From Orrella dioscoreae (lineage in GTDB: Bacteria; Pseudomonadota; Gammaproteobacteria; Burkholderiales; Burkholderiaceae_B), in the NCBI RefSeq assembly GCF_900089455.2, contig NZ_LT907988.1, positions 3,658,001-3,722,000 on the forward strand: a DNA stretch of 64,000 nt, in the 5' to 3' direction. The notes below the pieces were generated by a model, which saw only the letters and a list, made by a program, of their open reading frames with translations, had not been told where the DNA came from and made no database searches. A program made the translations under genes and the position numbers. Positions 51,892-61,175 of the stretch are shown here, in pieces (position 1 is the stretch's first letter; each line of letters begins with the position of its first letter).

Positions 51892-53492
51892 GCGCCCCGC
51901 TCACCTTCCCCGCCGCCCCGCGCGAATCCACCGTCACGCTGTATGTGCCCCGCGATGCCGCGGCGCTGGCCGTGGGCGCCGATGCCGTGGCGAACGCCAT
52001 CGAACAGGAAGCGCAGCAACGTGGGCTGTCCGTCGACATCGTGCGCAACGGCTCGCGTGGCCTGCTATGGCTGGAAACGCTGGTCGAGGTGGCAACGCCG
52101 GACGGCCGCGTGGCCTACGGCCCGGTCGAGCCCGAGGACGTGGCGGGCCTGTTCGAGGCCGGCTGGCTGCAAGGCAAGGCGCATGCGCTGTGCCACGGCC
52201 AGACCGAAGACATTCCCTATCTGAAGAAGCAGGAGCGCCTGACCTTCGCCCGCGTGGGCATCACCGATCCGCTGTCGCTGCATGACTACGCGGCGCACGG
52301 CGGCCTTGAAGGCCTGCGCCGGGCGCTGTCCATGACGCCCGAGCAGATCGTCGAGGAAGTCACGCAATCCGGCCTGCGCGGCCGTGGCGGCGCGGCCTTC
52401 CCCGCCGGCATCAAGTGGAAGACGGTGCTGGCCGCCGGCGGCGCGCGGAAGTACATCGTCTGCAACGCCGACGAAGGCGACTCGGGCACGTTCTCGGACC
52501 GCCTGCTGATGGAAGGCGACCCCTACGTCCTGATCGAAGGCATGACCATCGCCGGCCTGGCTGTGGGCGCCACCTCCGGCTACCTGTATGTGCGCTCGGA
52601 GTACCCGCACGCCATCGCCGCGCTGCAGCAGGCCATCACCCGCGCCCGTGACGTGGGCTGGCTGGGCAAGGACATCCATGGCAGCGGCCGCACCTTCGAC
52701 CTGGAAGTGCGCGTCGGCGCGGGCGCCTATATCTGCGGCGAGGAAACCTCGCTGCTGGAAAGCCTGGAGGGCAAGCGCGGCGTGGTCCGCGCCAAGCCGC
52801 CGCTGCCCGCCATCAAGGGGCTCTTCGGCAAGCCCACCGTCATCAACAACGTCATCACGCTGGCCTCGGTGCCCACCATCCTGGCGCGCGGCGCGGCCTA
52901 TTACCGCGATTACGGCGTGGGCCGCTCGCACGGCACCCTGCCCTTCCAGCTGGCCGGCAACCTGAAGCAGGGCGGCCTGGTGGAAAAGGCCTTCGGCCTG
53001 ACCCTGCGCGAACTGCTCTACGACTATGGCGGCGGCAGCGCCTCGGGCCGGCCCCTGCGCGCGGTGCAGGTCGGCGGCCCGCTGGGCGCCTACCTGCCTG
53101 AATCGCAATGGGACGTGCCGCTGGACTACGAGGCCTACCAGAAGATTTCGGCCATGGTGGGACACGGCGGCCTGGTCGCGTTCGACGACACCGTCGACAT
53201 GGCGCACATGGCGCGCTACGCCATGACCTTCTGCGCCGTGGAGTCCTGTGGCAAGTGCACGCCCTGTCGGATCGGCTCCACGCGCGGGGCCGAGGTCATC
53301 GACAAGATCCGCGACGGGCGCCAGCGCGAGCAGAACGTCGAACTGCTGCGCGACCTCTGCGACACCATGCTGGGCGGGTCCCTGTGCGCGCTGGGCGGCA
53401 TGACGCCCTACCCCGTGCTCTCGGCGCTCAACCATTTCCCCGAAGACTTCGGCGTGCGCGCGCCGGCAGACCAGGACGCGCACGCGGCCTAG
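51888..53492 (+). CDS. fdsB: NAD-dependent formate dehydrogenase beta subunit (FdsB)
   Basis: 534 residues, NuoF-like, with an extra thioredoxin-like N-terminal part. It binds FMN and NAD (GLRGRGGAAFPAGIKW and NADEGDSGTFSDR). A 4Fe-4S cluster sits at ESCGKCTPCRIG. It reduces NAD+. I chose the ATG at 51888, which overlaps the fdsG stop. FdsA follows after a 49-base gap. Confidence 0.96.
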   Translation: MSAPLTFPAAPRESTVTLYVPRDAAALAVGADAVANAIEQEAQQRGLSVDIVRNGSRGLLWLETLVEVATPDGRVAYGPVEPEDVAGLFEAGWLQGKAHALCHGQTEDIPYLKKQERLTFARVGITDPLSLHDYAAHGGLEGLRRALSMTPEQIVEEVTQSGLRGRGGAAFPAGIKWKTVLAAGGARKYIVCNADEGDSGTFSDRLLMEGDPYVLIEGMTIAGLAVGATSGYLYVRSEYPHAIAALQQAITRARDVGWLGKDIHGSGRTFDLEVRVGAGAYICGEETSLLESLEGKRGVVRAKPPLPAIKGLFGKPTVINNVITLASVPTILARGAAYYRDYGVGRSHGTLPFQLAGNLKQGGLVEKAFGLTLRELLYDYGGGSASGRPLRAVQVGGPLGAYLPESQWDVPLDYEAYQKISAMVGHGGLVAFDDTVDMAHMARYAMTFCAVESCGKCTPCRIGSTRGAEVIDKIRDGRQREQNVELLRDLCDTMLGGSLCALGGMTPYPVLSALNHFPEDFGVRAPADQDAHAA

Positions 53493-53541
53493 GCCCCCAT
53501 CCATACCGTCCGGGCCAGGAAAGGCCGGCAAGGAGACAACC

Positions 53542-56418
53542 ATGCTGGAAACCGTCATCAAGCGCGAACGCGATCTCGGCACCCCCGAGGCGGAGTCCGC
53601 CAACACCGTCACGCTGATCATCGACGGCCAGGCCATCACCGTGCCCGAAGGCACGTCGGTGATGCGCGCGGCCGCGCTGGCCGGCATCAACATTCCCAAG
53701 CTATGCGCCACCGACAGCCTGGACGCCTTCGGCTCCTGCCGCCTGTGCCTGGTGCAGATCGAAGGCCGCCGCGGCTATCCGGCGTCCTGTACCACCCCGG
53801 CCGAGGAAGGCATGGAAGTGGTCACCGAGAACGCCAAGCTGCACGCGCTGCGCCGCGGCGTCATGGAGCTGTACATCTCGGACCATCCGCTGGACTGCCT
53901 GACCTGCCCGGCCAACGGCGACTGCGAGCTGCAGGACATGGCCGGCGTCGTGGGCCTGCGCAACGTGCGCTATGGCTACGAAGGCGCCAACCACCTGACC
54001 AGCACGGTCGATGACTCCAATCCGTATTTCAGCTACGACGACACCAAGTGCATCGTCTGCAACCGCTGCGTGCGCGCCTGCGAGGAAACCCAGGGCACCT
54101 TCGCGCTGACGATCTCGGGCCGCGGCTTCGGCTCGCGCGTCTCGCCGGGCCAGGACGAGCCCTTCCTGCAAAGCGAATGCGTGTCCTGCGGCGCCTGCGT
54201 GCAGGCCTGTCCGACGTCGACGCTGCAGGAAAAATCCGTCATCGAACTGGGCCAGGCCGAACACGCCGTGCTCACCACCTGCGCCTATTGCGGCGTGGGC
54301 TGCGGCTTCAAGGCCGAGATGAAGGGCCAGGAAGTCGTGCGCATGACGCCGTGGAAGGACGGCAAGGCCAATCGCGGCCACTCCTGCGTGAAGGGACGAT
54401 TCGCCTGGGGCTACACCACGCACAAGGAACGCGTGCTGAACCCCATGATCCGCAAGAACATCTCCGACCCGTGGCGCGAAGTGTCGTGGGAAGAGGCCAT
54501 CCAGTACGCCGCCAGCGAGTTCCGCCGCATCCAGGGCCGCTATGGCCGCGACGCCGTGGGCGGCATCACCTCCTCGCGCTGCACCAACGAGGAAACCTGG
54601 CTGGTGCAGAAGCTGATCCGCGCCGCCTTCAACACCAACAACGTCGACACCTGCGCGCGGGTCTGCCACTCGCCCACCGGCTATGGCCTGAAGCAGACGC
54701 TGGGCGAATCCGCCGGCACGCAGACCTTCGACTCGGTCATGAAGACCGACGTGGTCATCGTCATGGGCGCCAACCCCAGCAGCGGCCACCCGGTGTTCGC
54801 CTCGCGCCTGAAGAAGCGCCTGCGCCAGGGCGCGCGCCTCATCGTCATCGACCCGCGCCGCATCGAACTGGTCAGCTCGCCGCACATCAAGGCCGACTAC
54901 CACCTGCAAGTGCGGCCAGGCACCAACGTGGCGCTGCTGACCGCGCTGGCGCACGTCATCGCCACCGAGGGCCTGATCGACGAGGCCTACGTGGCCGAGC
55001 GCTGCGACCCCAAGTCCTTCAACGAATGGCGCGAGTTCGTCTCGCGCGCCGAGAATTCCCCCGAAGCCAGCGCCGAAGTCACGGGCGTGCCGGCCCAGGC
55101 GGTGCGCGGCGCCGCGCGGCTCTTCGCCACCCAGGGCAACGGCGCCATCTATTACGGCCTGGGCGTGACCGAGCACAGCCAGGGCTCCACCACCGTCATG
55201 GCCATCGCCAACCTGGCCATGGCCACCGGCAACGTCGGCCGCGAAGGCGTGGGCGTGAACCCGCTGCGCGGCCAGAACAACGTGCAGGGCTCCTGCGACA
55301 TGGGCTCGTTCCCGCACGAACTGCCGGGCTACCGCCACATTTCCGACAACGTGGTGCGCAAGCAGTTCGAGGAAGCCTGGAACGTCACGCTGCAACCCGA
55401 GCCGGGCCTGCGCATCCCCAACATGTTCGACGCCGCGCTGGGCGGGACCTTCAAGGGCCTGTACTGCCAGGGCGAGGACATCGTGCAGTCCGACCCCAAC
55501 ACCCAGCACGTGGCCGCGGCGCTGTCGGCCATGGAGTGCATCGTGGTGCAGGACCTGTTCCTGAACGAAACCGCGAAGTACGCCCACGTCTTCCTGCCGG
55601 GTTCGTCCTTCCTGGAAAAGGACGGCACCTTCACCAACGCGGAACGGCGCATCTCGCGCGTGCGCAAGGTCATGGAGCCGCGCAACGGCCTGGCCGACTG
55701 GGAAGTGACGATGGCGCTGTCCAACGCGCTGGGTTATCCCATGAACTACACCCATCCCAGCGAAATCATGGACGAGATCGCGCGGCTGACCCCGACCTTC
55801 ACCGGCGTGTCCTACGCCAAGCTGGAAAAAATGGGCAGCATCCAGTGGCCCTGCAATGACGCGGCCCCCGAAGGCACGCCCATCATGCACGTGGACGCCT
55901 TCGTGCGCGGCAAGGGCCGCTTCCTGGTCACGCAGTACGTGCCCTCGGACGAGCGCTCCACCCGCAAGTTCCCGCTGCTGCTCACCACCGGGCGCATCCT
56001 GTCCCAATACAACGTGGGCGCGCAGACGCGGCGCACGCCCAACGTCATGTGGCATGCCGAGGACGTGCTGGAAATCCACCCGCAGGATGCCGAGGACCGC
56101 GGCGTGGCGGAAGGCGATTGGGTCGGCGTGCAAAGCCGCTCGGGCGAGACCGTGCTGCGCGCGACCCTGACGGATCGGGTGCAACCGGGCGTGGTATACA
56201 CCACCTTCCATTTTCCCGAGTCCGGCGCCAACGTGGTCACCACGGACAGCTCCGACTGGGCGACCAACTGCCCCGAATACAAGGTCACGGCCGTGCAGGT
56301 CATGCGCGTGTCGCAGCCTTCCGATTGGCAGCGCAAGTGGTCCCGCTTCACCGACATCCAGCAGAAGCTGTTGCGCGAACGGGCCCGCGAGTCCGACGTC
56401 GTGCCCGCCGGGAAGTAA
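53542..56418 (+). CDS. fdsA: formate dehydrogenase alpha subunit, bis-MGD molybdoenzyme (FdsA)
   Basis: 958 residues. The N terminus carries NuoG-like clusters: a 2Fe-2S with SCRLCLVQ, then HPLDCLTCPANGDC and two ferredoxin-type 4Fe-4S (CIVCNRCVRAC and CVSCGACVQACP). CAYCGVGC starts the molybdopterin domain. The Mo-binding Cys375 is followed by His376 (VCHSP), the Cys-His pair seen in this formate dehydrogenase class. It oxidises formate to carbon dioxide and is soluble, with no Tat signal. The cofactor comes from the moa, moe and mob genes in this window. Confidence 0.97.
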   Translation: MLETVIKRERDLGTPEAESANTVTLIIDGQAITVPEGTSVMRAAALAGINIPKLCATDSLDAFGSCRLCLVQIEGRRGYPASCTTPAEEGMEVVTENAKLHALRRGVMELYISDHPLDCLTCPANGDCELQDMAGVVGLRNVRYGYEGANHLTSTVDDSNPYFSYDDTKCIVCNRCVRACEETQGTFALTISGRGFGSRVSPGQDEPFLQSECVSCGACVQACPTSTLQEKSVIELGQAEHAVLTTCAYCGVGCGFKAEMKGQEVVRMTPWKDGKANRGHSCVKGRFAWGYTTHKERVLNPMIRKNISDPWREVSWEEAIQYAASEFRRIQGRYGRDAVGGITSSRCTNEETWLVQKLIRAAFNTNNVDTCARVCHSPTGYGLKQTLGESAGTQTFDSVMKTDVVIVMGANPSSGHPVFASRLKKRLRQGARLIVIDPRRIELVSSPHIKADYHLQVRPGTNVALLTALAHVIATEGLIDEAYVAERCDPKSFNEWREFVSRAENSPEASAEVTGVPAQAVRGAARLFATQGNGAIYYGLGVTEHSQGSTTVMAIANLAMATGNVGREGVGVNPLRGQNNVQGSCDMGSFPHELPGYRHISDNVVRKQFEEAWNVTLQPEPGLRIPNMFDAALGGTFKGLYCQGEDIVQSDPNTQHVAAALSAMECIVVQDLFLNETAKYAHVFLPGSSFLEKDGTFTNAERRISRVRKVMEPRNGLADWEVTMALSNALGYPMNYTHPSEIMDEIARLTPTFTGVSYAKLEKMGSIQWPCNDAAPEGTPIMHVDAFVRGKGRFLVTQYVPSDERSTRKFPLLLTTGRILSQYNVGAQTRRTPNVMWHAEDVLEIHPQDAEDRGVAEGDWVGVQSRSGETVLRATLTDRVQPGVVYTTFHFPESGANVVTTDSSDWATNCPEYKVTAVQVMRVSQPSDWQRKWSRFTDIQQKLLRERARESDVVPAGK

Positions 56419-56439
56419 GCCCACCAGGACCTCGCCCCC

Positions 56440-57303
56440 ATGCCCAGCGCCGCCACCGGCACGCCCGACGTACTCGACGCCAACGAGACGCACGCCCTTG
56501 CCACCCACGCCACCCTGCCCGTCCTGCGGATCCGGGGCGGCGTGGCGGTGCGCGAGACGCTGACGGACACGCTGGCCGAGGAAACCCCCGTCGCGCTGGA
56601 ATACAACGGCATCAGCCACGCCACGCTGCTGGCCACGCCCGCCGACCTGGAAGACTTCGCGCTCGGCTTTTCGCTGACCGAGGGCATCGTCGACAGCCTT
56701 CAGGACGTGCGCGACCTGAGCCTGCGCGAGGAAAGCGGCGGCGTGGTCGTCGCGCTGGAAGTCTCCAGCGCCAGCTTCGCGCGCCTGAAGGACCGGCGCC
56801 GGGCCATGGCGGGGCGCACCGGCTGCGGCCTGTGCGGCGTGGAGACCCTGCCCGAGGTGCTGCGGTCCGTGCGGCCCGTGTCCGCGGGCCAGCCCATTTC
56901 GCTGGAGGCCGTGCGCGCGGCCCAACGCGCCATGCGCGCACGCCAGGCGCTGCACGAGATCACCGGCGCCACCCATGCCGCCGCCTGGGCCGACGCCCAG
57001 GGCAACGTGCGCCTGGTGCGCGAAGACGTGGGCCGCCACAACGCGCTGGACAAGCTGGTGGGCGGCCTGGCCCGCGCAGGCATGGCGGCCTCGGCAGGCT
57101 TCATCGTGGTGTCCAGCCGGGCCAGTTTCGAGATGGTGCAGAAGGCCGCCTGGTCGGGCGCCCCCTTGCTGGCCGCGGTGTCCGCCCCCACGGCGCTGGC
57201 CGCGCGGCTGGCCGAGGACGCGGGCCTGACGCTGGTCGGCTTCCTGCGTGACGCCGACTGCACGGTGTATGCCCATCCGGAACGCGTGCGCCTGGCGCCC
57301 TGA
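56440..57303 (+). CDS. fdsC: formate dehydrogenase accessory protein (FdhD/FdsC)
   Basis: 287 residues of the FdhD family, which helps load a sulfurated bis-MGD cofactor into the formate dehydrogenase. The essential CxxC is C129-GL-C132 (GCGLCG). The conserved VREDVGRHNALDKLVG and SSRASFEMVQKAA segments are present. It starts 21 bases after fdsA. Confidence 0.95.
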   Translation: MPSAATGTPDVLDANETHALATHATLPVLRIRGGVAVRETLTDTLAEETPVALEYNGISHATLLATPADLEDFALGFSLTEGIVDSLQDVRDLSLREESGGVVVALEVSSASFARLKDRRRAMAGRTGCGLCGVETLPEVLRSVRPVSAGQPISLEAVRAAQRAMRARQALHEITGATHAAAWADAQGNVRLVREDVGRHNALDKLVGGLARAGMAASAGFIVVSSRASFEMVQKAAWSGAPLLAAVSAPTALAARLAEDAGLTLVGFLRDADCTVYAHPERVRLAP

Positions 57304-57344
57304 ATCCACACACCCACAACAACGACACCGCCGGAGACAGCAGC

Positions 57345-57593
57345 ATGGATATCCCCAACCTGATCCGCATGGCCAACCGCATCGGCGATTTCTTCGGCGC
57401 CATGCCCGACCAGGCGGAGGCCCAGGAGGGCATCACCAACCACATCCAGAAGTTCTGGGAGCCGCGCATGCGCCACGCCCTGCTGGATTTCCTGGCCTCC
57501 CACCCCGACGGCCGCGACGGCGACGTGCAACTGCGCGAGAACGTCCACCGCGCTATCACCGACAACCTCGAGCGCCTGCGGCCCGCGGCCTGA
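57345..57593 (+). CDS. fdsD: formate dehydrogenase delta subunit (FdsD)
   Basis: 82 residues of the FdsD family. It is short, helical and soluble, with the family-like IPNLIRMANRIGDFF start and HIQKFWEPRMR middle. It completes the FdsGBACD cluster. The role is thought to be assembly or stability of the complex. The 127 bases after it hold no gene. They include ATCG-N5-CGAT at 57691-57703, a minor repeat before the antiporter gene. Confidence 0.93.
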   Translation: MDIPNLIRMANRIGDFFGAMPDQAEAQEGITNHIQKFWEPRMRHALLDFLASHPDGRDGDVQLRENVHRAITDNLERLRPAA

Positions 57594-57720
57594 GCCGGCG
57601 CGACCATGGCCTTCCCCGTTTCCACCCGCGCCGCCCCCAGGCGACGCTCGCTTTCCTGGCAACACCCGCAGTGACAACACAAAATCAGACATCGGTACAC
57701 GATACGTCCGAGGAGACAGC

Positions 57721-59388
57721 ATGAACACAGCGACCAGTACCCTGGGGATCCCGCCGTCGGCGGGCTTCCTGGACAAGGAAAGAACCATCGCAGGACCGGG
57801 CTTCAACCGCTGGCTGGTGCCGCCAGCCGCCCTCGCCATCCACCTTTGCATCGGCATGGCCTATGGCTTTTCCGTGTTCTGGCTGCCGCTGTCCAAGGCC
57901 GTGGGCGGCGCGGCGCCGCTGGCCTGCCCGGCCGACATGAGCCTCGTGGCCGAGCTCTTCACCACGTCCTGCGACTGGAAGATCTCCACGATGGGGTGGA
58001 TGTACACGCTCTTCTTCGTGCTGCTGGGCTGCTCGGCGGCCCTGTGGGGCGGCTGGCTGGAACGCGCCGGCCCGCGCAAGGCCGGCGTCGTGTCGGCGGT
58101 GTGCTGGTGCGGCGGCCTGCTGATTTCCGCGCTGGGCGTCTATCTGCACCAGATGTGGATGCTGTGGCTCGGATCGGGGGTCATCGGGGGCATCGGGCTC
58201 GGGCTGGGCTATATCTCACCGGTCAGTACGCTCATCAAATGGTTCCCCGACAAGCGGGGCATGGCCACCGGCATGGCCATCATGGGCTTCGGCGGCGGCG
58301 CCATGATCGGCGCGCCGCTGGCCGACGTGCTGATGCGCCACTTCGCCACGCCCGACTCGGTCGGCGTCTGGCAGACCTTCCTGGCCATGGCCATCATCTA
58401 CTTCGTGTTCATGATGTCCGGCGCCATGGGCTACCGCGTGCCGCCCACCGGCTGGAAGCCCGAAGGCTGGACGCCGCCGGCCTCGCAGGTCAACAACGCC
58501 ATGATCACCAAGGGCCACGTGCACGTGAAGCGCGTCTGGGGCATTCCCCAGTTCTGGCTGGTCTGGGGCGTGCTGTGCCTGAACGTGACGGCGGGCATCG
58601 GCATCCTGGGCATGGCGTCGCCGCTGCTGCAGGAAGTGTTCGCCGGCCGCCTGATCGACCAGCCGCAACTGGGCTTCACGGACCTGGACAAGGGGCAGCT
58701 GGCCGCCATCGCGGCCATCGCGGCGGGCTTCACCGGCCTGCTCAGCCTGTTCAACATCGGTGGCCGTTTCTTCTGGGCCAGCCTGTCGGACAAGCTCGGC
58801 CGCAAGATGACCTATGCCATCTTCTTCGCGCTGGGCATCGTGTTGTACGCGTCGATTCCCTGGACCGGCCAGATGGGCCAGCTCGCGCTCTTCGTGGGCG
58901 CCTTCGGCATCATCCTGTCCATGTACGGCGGCGGCTTCGCCACGGTGCCTGCCTACCTGGCCGACCTGTTCGGCACGCAGATGGTGGGCGCCATCCACGG
59001 GCGGCTGCTCACGGCATGGTCGGCGGCGGGCATCTTCGGCCCGGTGCTGGTCAACTACATCCGCGAGTACCAGCTGTCCATCGGCGTGCCGCGCGCGCAG
59101 GTCTACGACATCACCATGTACATCCTGGCCGGCATGCTGGTGCTGGGTTTCCTGTGCAACCTGGCCATCCGCCCGGTCAACCCCAAGCACTTCATGACCG
59201 ACGAGGAACTGGCCCGTGAGAAGGCCCTGGCGCACGAACGCGCCGTGGCCTCGGAAGTGCGCGGCAGCGGCAGCTCGACCTATCGCACGCCGATGGCCCT
59301 GGTGCTGTTTGCCTGGGCCGCCGTGGGCATTCCCCTGGCCTGGGGCATCTGGGTCACGCTGCAGAAGACCGCCGTGTTGTTCCACTGA
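57721..59388 (+). CDS. OxlT/YhjX-like MFS transporter, oxalate/formate antiporter family
   Basis: 555 residues with about twelve membrane helices. The region VSTLIKWFPDKRGMATGMAIMG is typical of OxlT-like members. The loop between the halves is long, and the C terminus extends to a last helix (MALVLFAWAAVGIPLAWGIWV). It starts behind the strong ribosome site GAGGAGAC. Its place next to formate dehydrogenase suggests carriage of formate or oxalate. No oxalyl-CoA enzyme is in the window, so formate or another acid is more likely than oxalate exchange. Confidence 0.9.
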   Translation: MNTATSTLGIPPSAGFLDKERTIAGPGFNRWLVPPAALAIHLCIGMAYGFSVFWLPLSKAVGGAAPLACPADMSLVAELFTTSCDWKISTMGWMYTLFFVLLGCSAALWGGWLERAGPRKAGVVSAVCWCGGLLISALGVYLHQMWMLWLGSGVIGGIGLGLGYISPVSTLIKWFPDKRGMATGMAIMGFGGGAMIGAPLADVLMRHFATPDSVGVWQTFLAMAIIYFVFMMSGAMGYRVPPTGWKPEGWTPPASQVNNAMITKGHVHVKRVWGIPQFWLVWGVLCLNVTAGIGILGMASPLLQEVFAGRLIDQPQLGFTDLDKGQLAAIAAIAAGFTGLLSLFNIGGRFFWASLSDKLGRKMTYAIFFALGIVLYASIPWTGQMGQLALFVGAFGIILSMYGGGFATVPAYLADLFGTQMVGAIHGRLLTAWSAAGIFGPVLVNYIREYQLSIGVPRAQVYDITMYILAGMLVLGFLCNLAIRPVNPKHFMTDEELAREKALAHERAVASEVRGSGSSTYRTPMALVLFAWAAVGIPLAWGIWVTLQKTAVLFH

Positions 59389-59412
59389 TACGCCACGCGC
59401 GGTCCACGCGGG

Positions 59413-59438
59413 AACGCCGCTCTCCGGGGCGGCGTTTT
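59413..59438 (+). terminator. intrinsic terminator after the antiporter gene
   Basis: AACGCCGC-N8-GCGGCGTT forms a perfect 8-bp stem followed by TT, 24 bases past the stop of the antiporter. It marks the end of the formate region before paiB. Confidence 0.75.
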
Positions 59439-59476
59439 CCATTGCGGGATGCACGCTTGCGGCGCTATGCTTCATT

Positions 59477-59490
59477 TTGTCCTATGACAA
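59477..59490. promoter_or_regulatory. inverted repeat before the PaiB-GNAT pair
   Basis: TTGTC-CTAT-GACAA is exact and starts 30 bases before the paiB ATG. It overlaps the likely promoter core, so it could be an operator for PaiB-type autoregulation. This is inference. Confidence 0.45.
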
Positions 59491-59506
59491 TAAAGAGCGC
59501 CGTCCC

Positions 59507-60145
59507 ATGTACATTCCCGCCGCCTTCGCCGAGACCGATACCGCCGCGCTCCACGGCCTGATCGCCGCGCACCCCTTCGGCACATTGGTCACCCACGGCG
59601 CCCAGGGCCTGGACGCCACGCACGTTCCTTTCCTGCTGGCCGCGGACCAGGGCCCACAAGGCACGCTGCTGACCCACATCGCGCGCGCCAACCCCCTGTG
59701 GCAGCAGCATGCCGACGGCGAAGCCGTGCTGGTCGTCTTCTCGGGCCCGCAAGGCTACGTGTCGCCCAACTGGTATCCCAGCAAGCATGAGACGCACCGG
59801 CAGGTGCCCACCTGGAACTACCAGGTCGTGCACGCCCATGGCCGCCTGCGCATCCGCGACGACGAACGCCATGCGCGCGGCCTGCTGGCCCGGCTGACGC
59901 GCGAACACGAGACCCGCTCGCAGCAGTCGCCCCCCTGGAAGATGGGCGACGCGCCGCCAGACTACCTGTCCCAGCATCTGAAAGGACTCGTCTGTCTCGA
60001 CGTCGAAATCGACCGCCTGGTCGGCGTGTCGAAGCTCAACCAGAACAAGGCCGACGCCGACCGCAATGGCGTGGTGCAGGGGTTGGCGGCGCGTGGCGAG
60101 ACCGCCCTGGCGCAAGCCATGCGCGACGCAGGCGCGCCGTCGTGA
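59507..60145 (+). CDS. PaiB-like FMN-binding negative transcriptional regulator
   Basis: 212 residues. The PaiB family binds FMN and was first described as a repressor in Bacillus, with PaiA acetyltransferase as its neighbour. Signatures here are YIPAAFAETD at the start, HVPFLLAADQ, the FSGPQGYVSPNWYPSK core and the WKMGDAPPDYLSQHLKG tail. I chose the ATG at 59507. Its stop is overlapped by the GNAT gene (GTGA). Confidence 0.93.
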   Translation: MYIPAAFAETDTAALHGLIAAHPFGTLVTHGAQGLDATHVPFLLAADQGPQGTLLTHIARANPLWQQHADGEAVLVVFSGPQGYVSPNWYPSKHETHRQVPTWNYQVVHAHGRLRIRDDERHARGLLARLTREHETRSQQSPPWKMGDAPPDYLSQHLKGLVCLDVEIDRLVGVSKLNQNKADADRNGVVQGLAARGETALAQAMRDAGAPS

Positions 60146-60585
60146 TCCGGATCCGGGTGGCGCAGCAGGCCGACATCGCCGATATCTTCGACGTGCGTGG
60201 CTCGGTGCGGGAAAATCCTCTGTCGATCGAGGAACTGGCGGCGTTGGGCATCACGGAGAATTCCGTCGCCGACATGATCGCCGCCGAACCTTGCGCCTGG
60301 GTGGCGCAGGCCGGTGCGCGCATTGTCGGCTTCGCCATGGCCGATGCCGACACAGGCGGCGTCTTCGCGCTGTTCGTGCGGCCCGAGTGGGAGGGCCAAG
60401 GCCTAGGCTCGCTGCTGCTGCGCAAGGCCGAAGCGTTTCTCTTCAGCCGACACGCGGTGCTGTGGCTGGAGACGGACAGCCGCAGCCAGGCCAGCCCGTT
60501 CTATCAGCGGCGAGGCTGGCAGGCCACGCGCACACTGGCGGGCACCGACGTGCGTTTGGAGAAGCGGCGCACGCCAGCCGCATGA
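60142..60585 (+). CDS. GNAT-family N-acetyltransferase
   Basis: 147 residues, with a GTG start at 60142 overlapping paiB by four bases. The acetyl-CoA-binding motif is FVRPEWEGQGLGSLLLRKAE, and the late FYQRRGWQATR segment is typical. Position and family recall PaiA, a polyamine acetyltransferase that pairs with PaiB, although the gene order is reversed compared with Bacillus. The substrate is not shown by the sequence. Confidence 0.9.
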   Translation: MIRIRVAQQADIADIFDVRGSVRENPLSIEELAALGITENSVADMIAAEPCAWVAQAGARIVGFAMADADTGGVFALFVRPEWEGQGLGSLLLRKAEAFLFSRHAVLWLETDSRSQASPFYQRRGWQATRTLAGTDVRLEKRRTPAA

Positions 60586-60608
60586 AGGACGGACTGCACG
60601 CAAGCATG

Positions 60609-60636
60609 AAAAAGCCCGGCGCCTTGCGGCCCGGGC
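60609..60636 (-). terminator. intrinsic terminator for the universal stress protein gene
   Basis: On the minus strand GCCCGG-GCC-GCAA-GGC-G-CCGGGC makes a stem with a GCAA tetraloop and one bulged G, followed by TTTTT. It lies 54 bases downstream of the usp stop. In the plus direction a short T-tract is absent, so it acts mainly on the minus strand. Confidence 0.8.
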
Positions 60637-60690
60637 CTGGTCCTGCTGGCATGACGCCCTGGCCGGAAGCCGGCCGGGGCGCCCTTGGCC

Positions 60691-61152
60691 TTACTTGTCT
60701 TCCTTCACGCGGTAGACCAGCACACCGGTGTGGGCCAGCGACAGCACCTTGGCGGTGACGCTGCCCAGCAGCAGGCGCGACAGGCCGCTGCGGCCGTGGC
60801 TGCCGATGAAGATCAGGTCGCAGCCGTTGTCGCCGGCAGCCTGGACGATGCCGTCGGCCACGTTGAAGTTCGACACGGACACGCGGGTGCTCTTCACGCC
60901 GGCGGTCTCGGCGCGGTGCATCACGGCGTCGAGGTACTTGCCCGCCTGCTCGGCCGCGGCCTGTTCGTAGGACTCGTCGGTGATCGCATAGGCGGCAGCC
61001 ATGCCGTCGAAACCGATGGTCGCGGCAAAGGGCTGCGTGACGTACAGCGCCACCACTTCGGCGCCAATGGAGCGCGCGAAGGTGATGCCGGCGTTGGCGG
61101 CCTGCGACGACAGCGGGGAACCGTCGGTGGGAATCAGGATTTTCTTGAACAT
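60691..61152 (-). CDS. universal stress protein (UspA family, ATP-binding type)
   Basis: 153 residues with the Usp fold beginning FKKILIPTDGSPLS. The ATP-binding motif G-x2-G-x9-G-S is present (GSHGRSGLSRLLLGS). Such proteins are produced under oxygen limitation, starvation and other stress, and are commonly ANR/FNR controlled in relatives. The ATG at 61152 has an AGGAG site ten bases upstream. A candidate promoter with an FNR-like repeat at -41.5 precedes it. Confidence 0.94.
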   Translation of the reverse strand: MFKKILIPTDGSPLSSQAANAGITFARSIGAEVVALYVTQPFAATIGFDGMAAAYAITDESYEQAAAEQAGKYLDAVMHRAETAGVKSTRVSVSNFNVADGIVQAAGDNGCDLIFIGSHGRSGLSRLLLGSVTAKVLSLAHTGVLVYRVKEDK

Positions 61153-61175
61153 GGTGCCAGCTCCTGTAGAGGGTA

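Noticed and set aside
53701-57309. 1202-residue open frame opposite fdsA and fdsC
   Set aside because: It is antisense to well-conserved cluster and cofactor motifs, and it is Gly/His/Ala-rich without domains.
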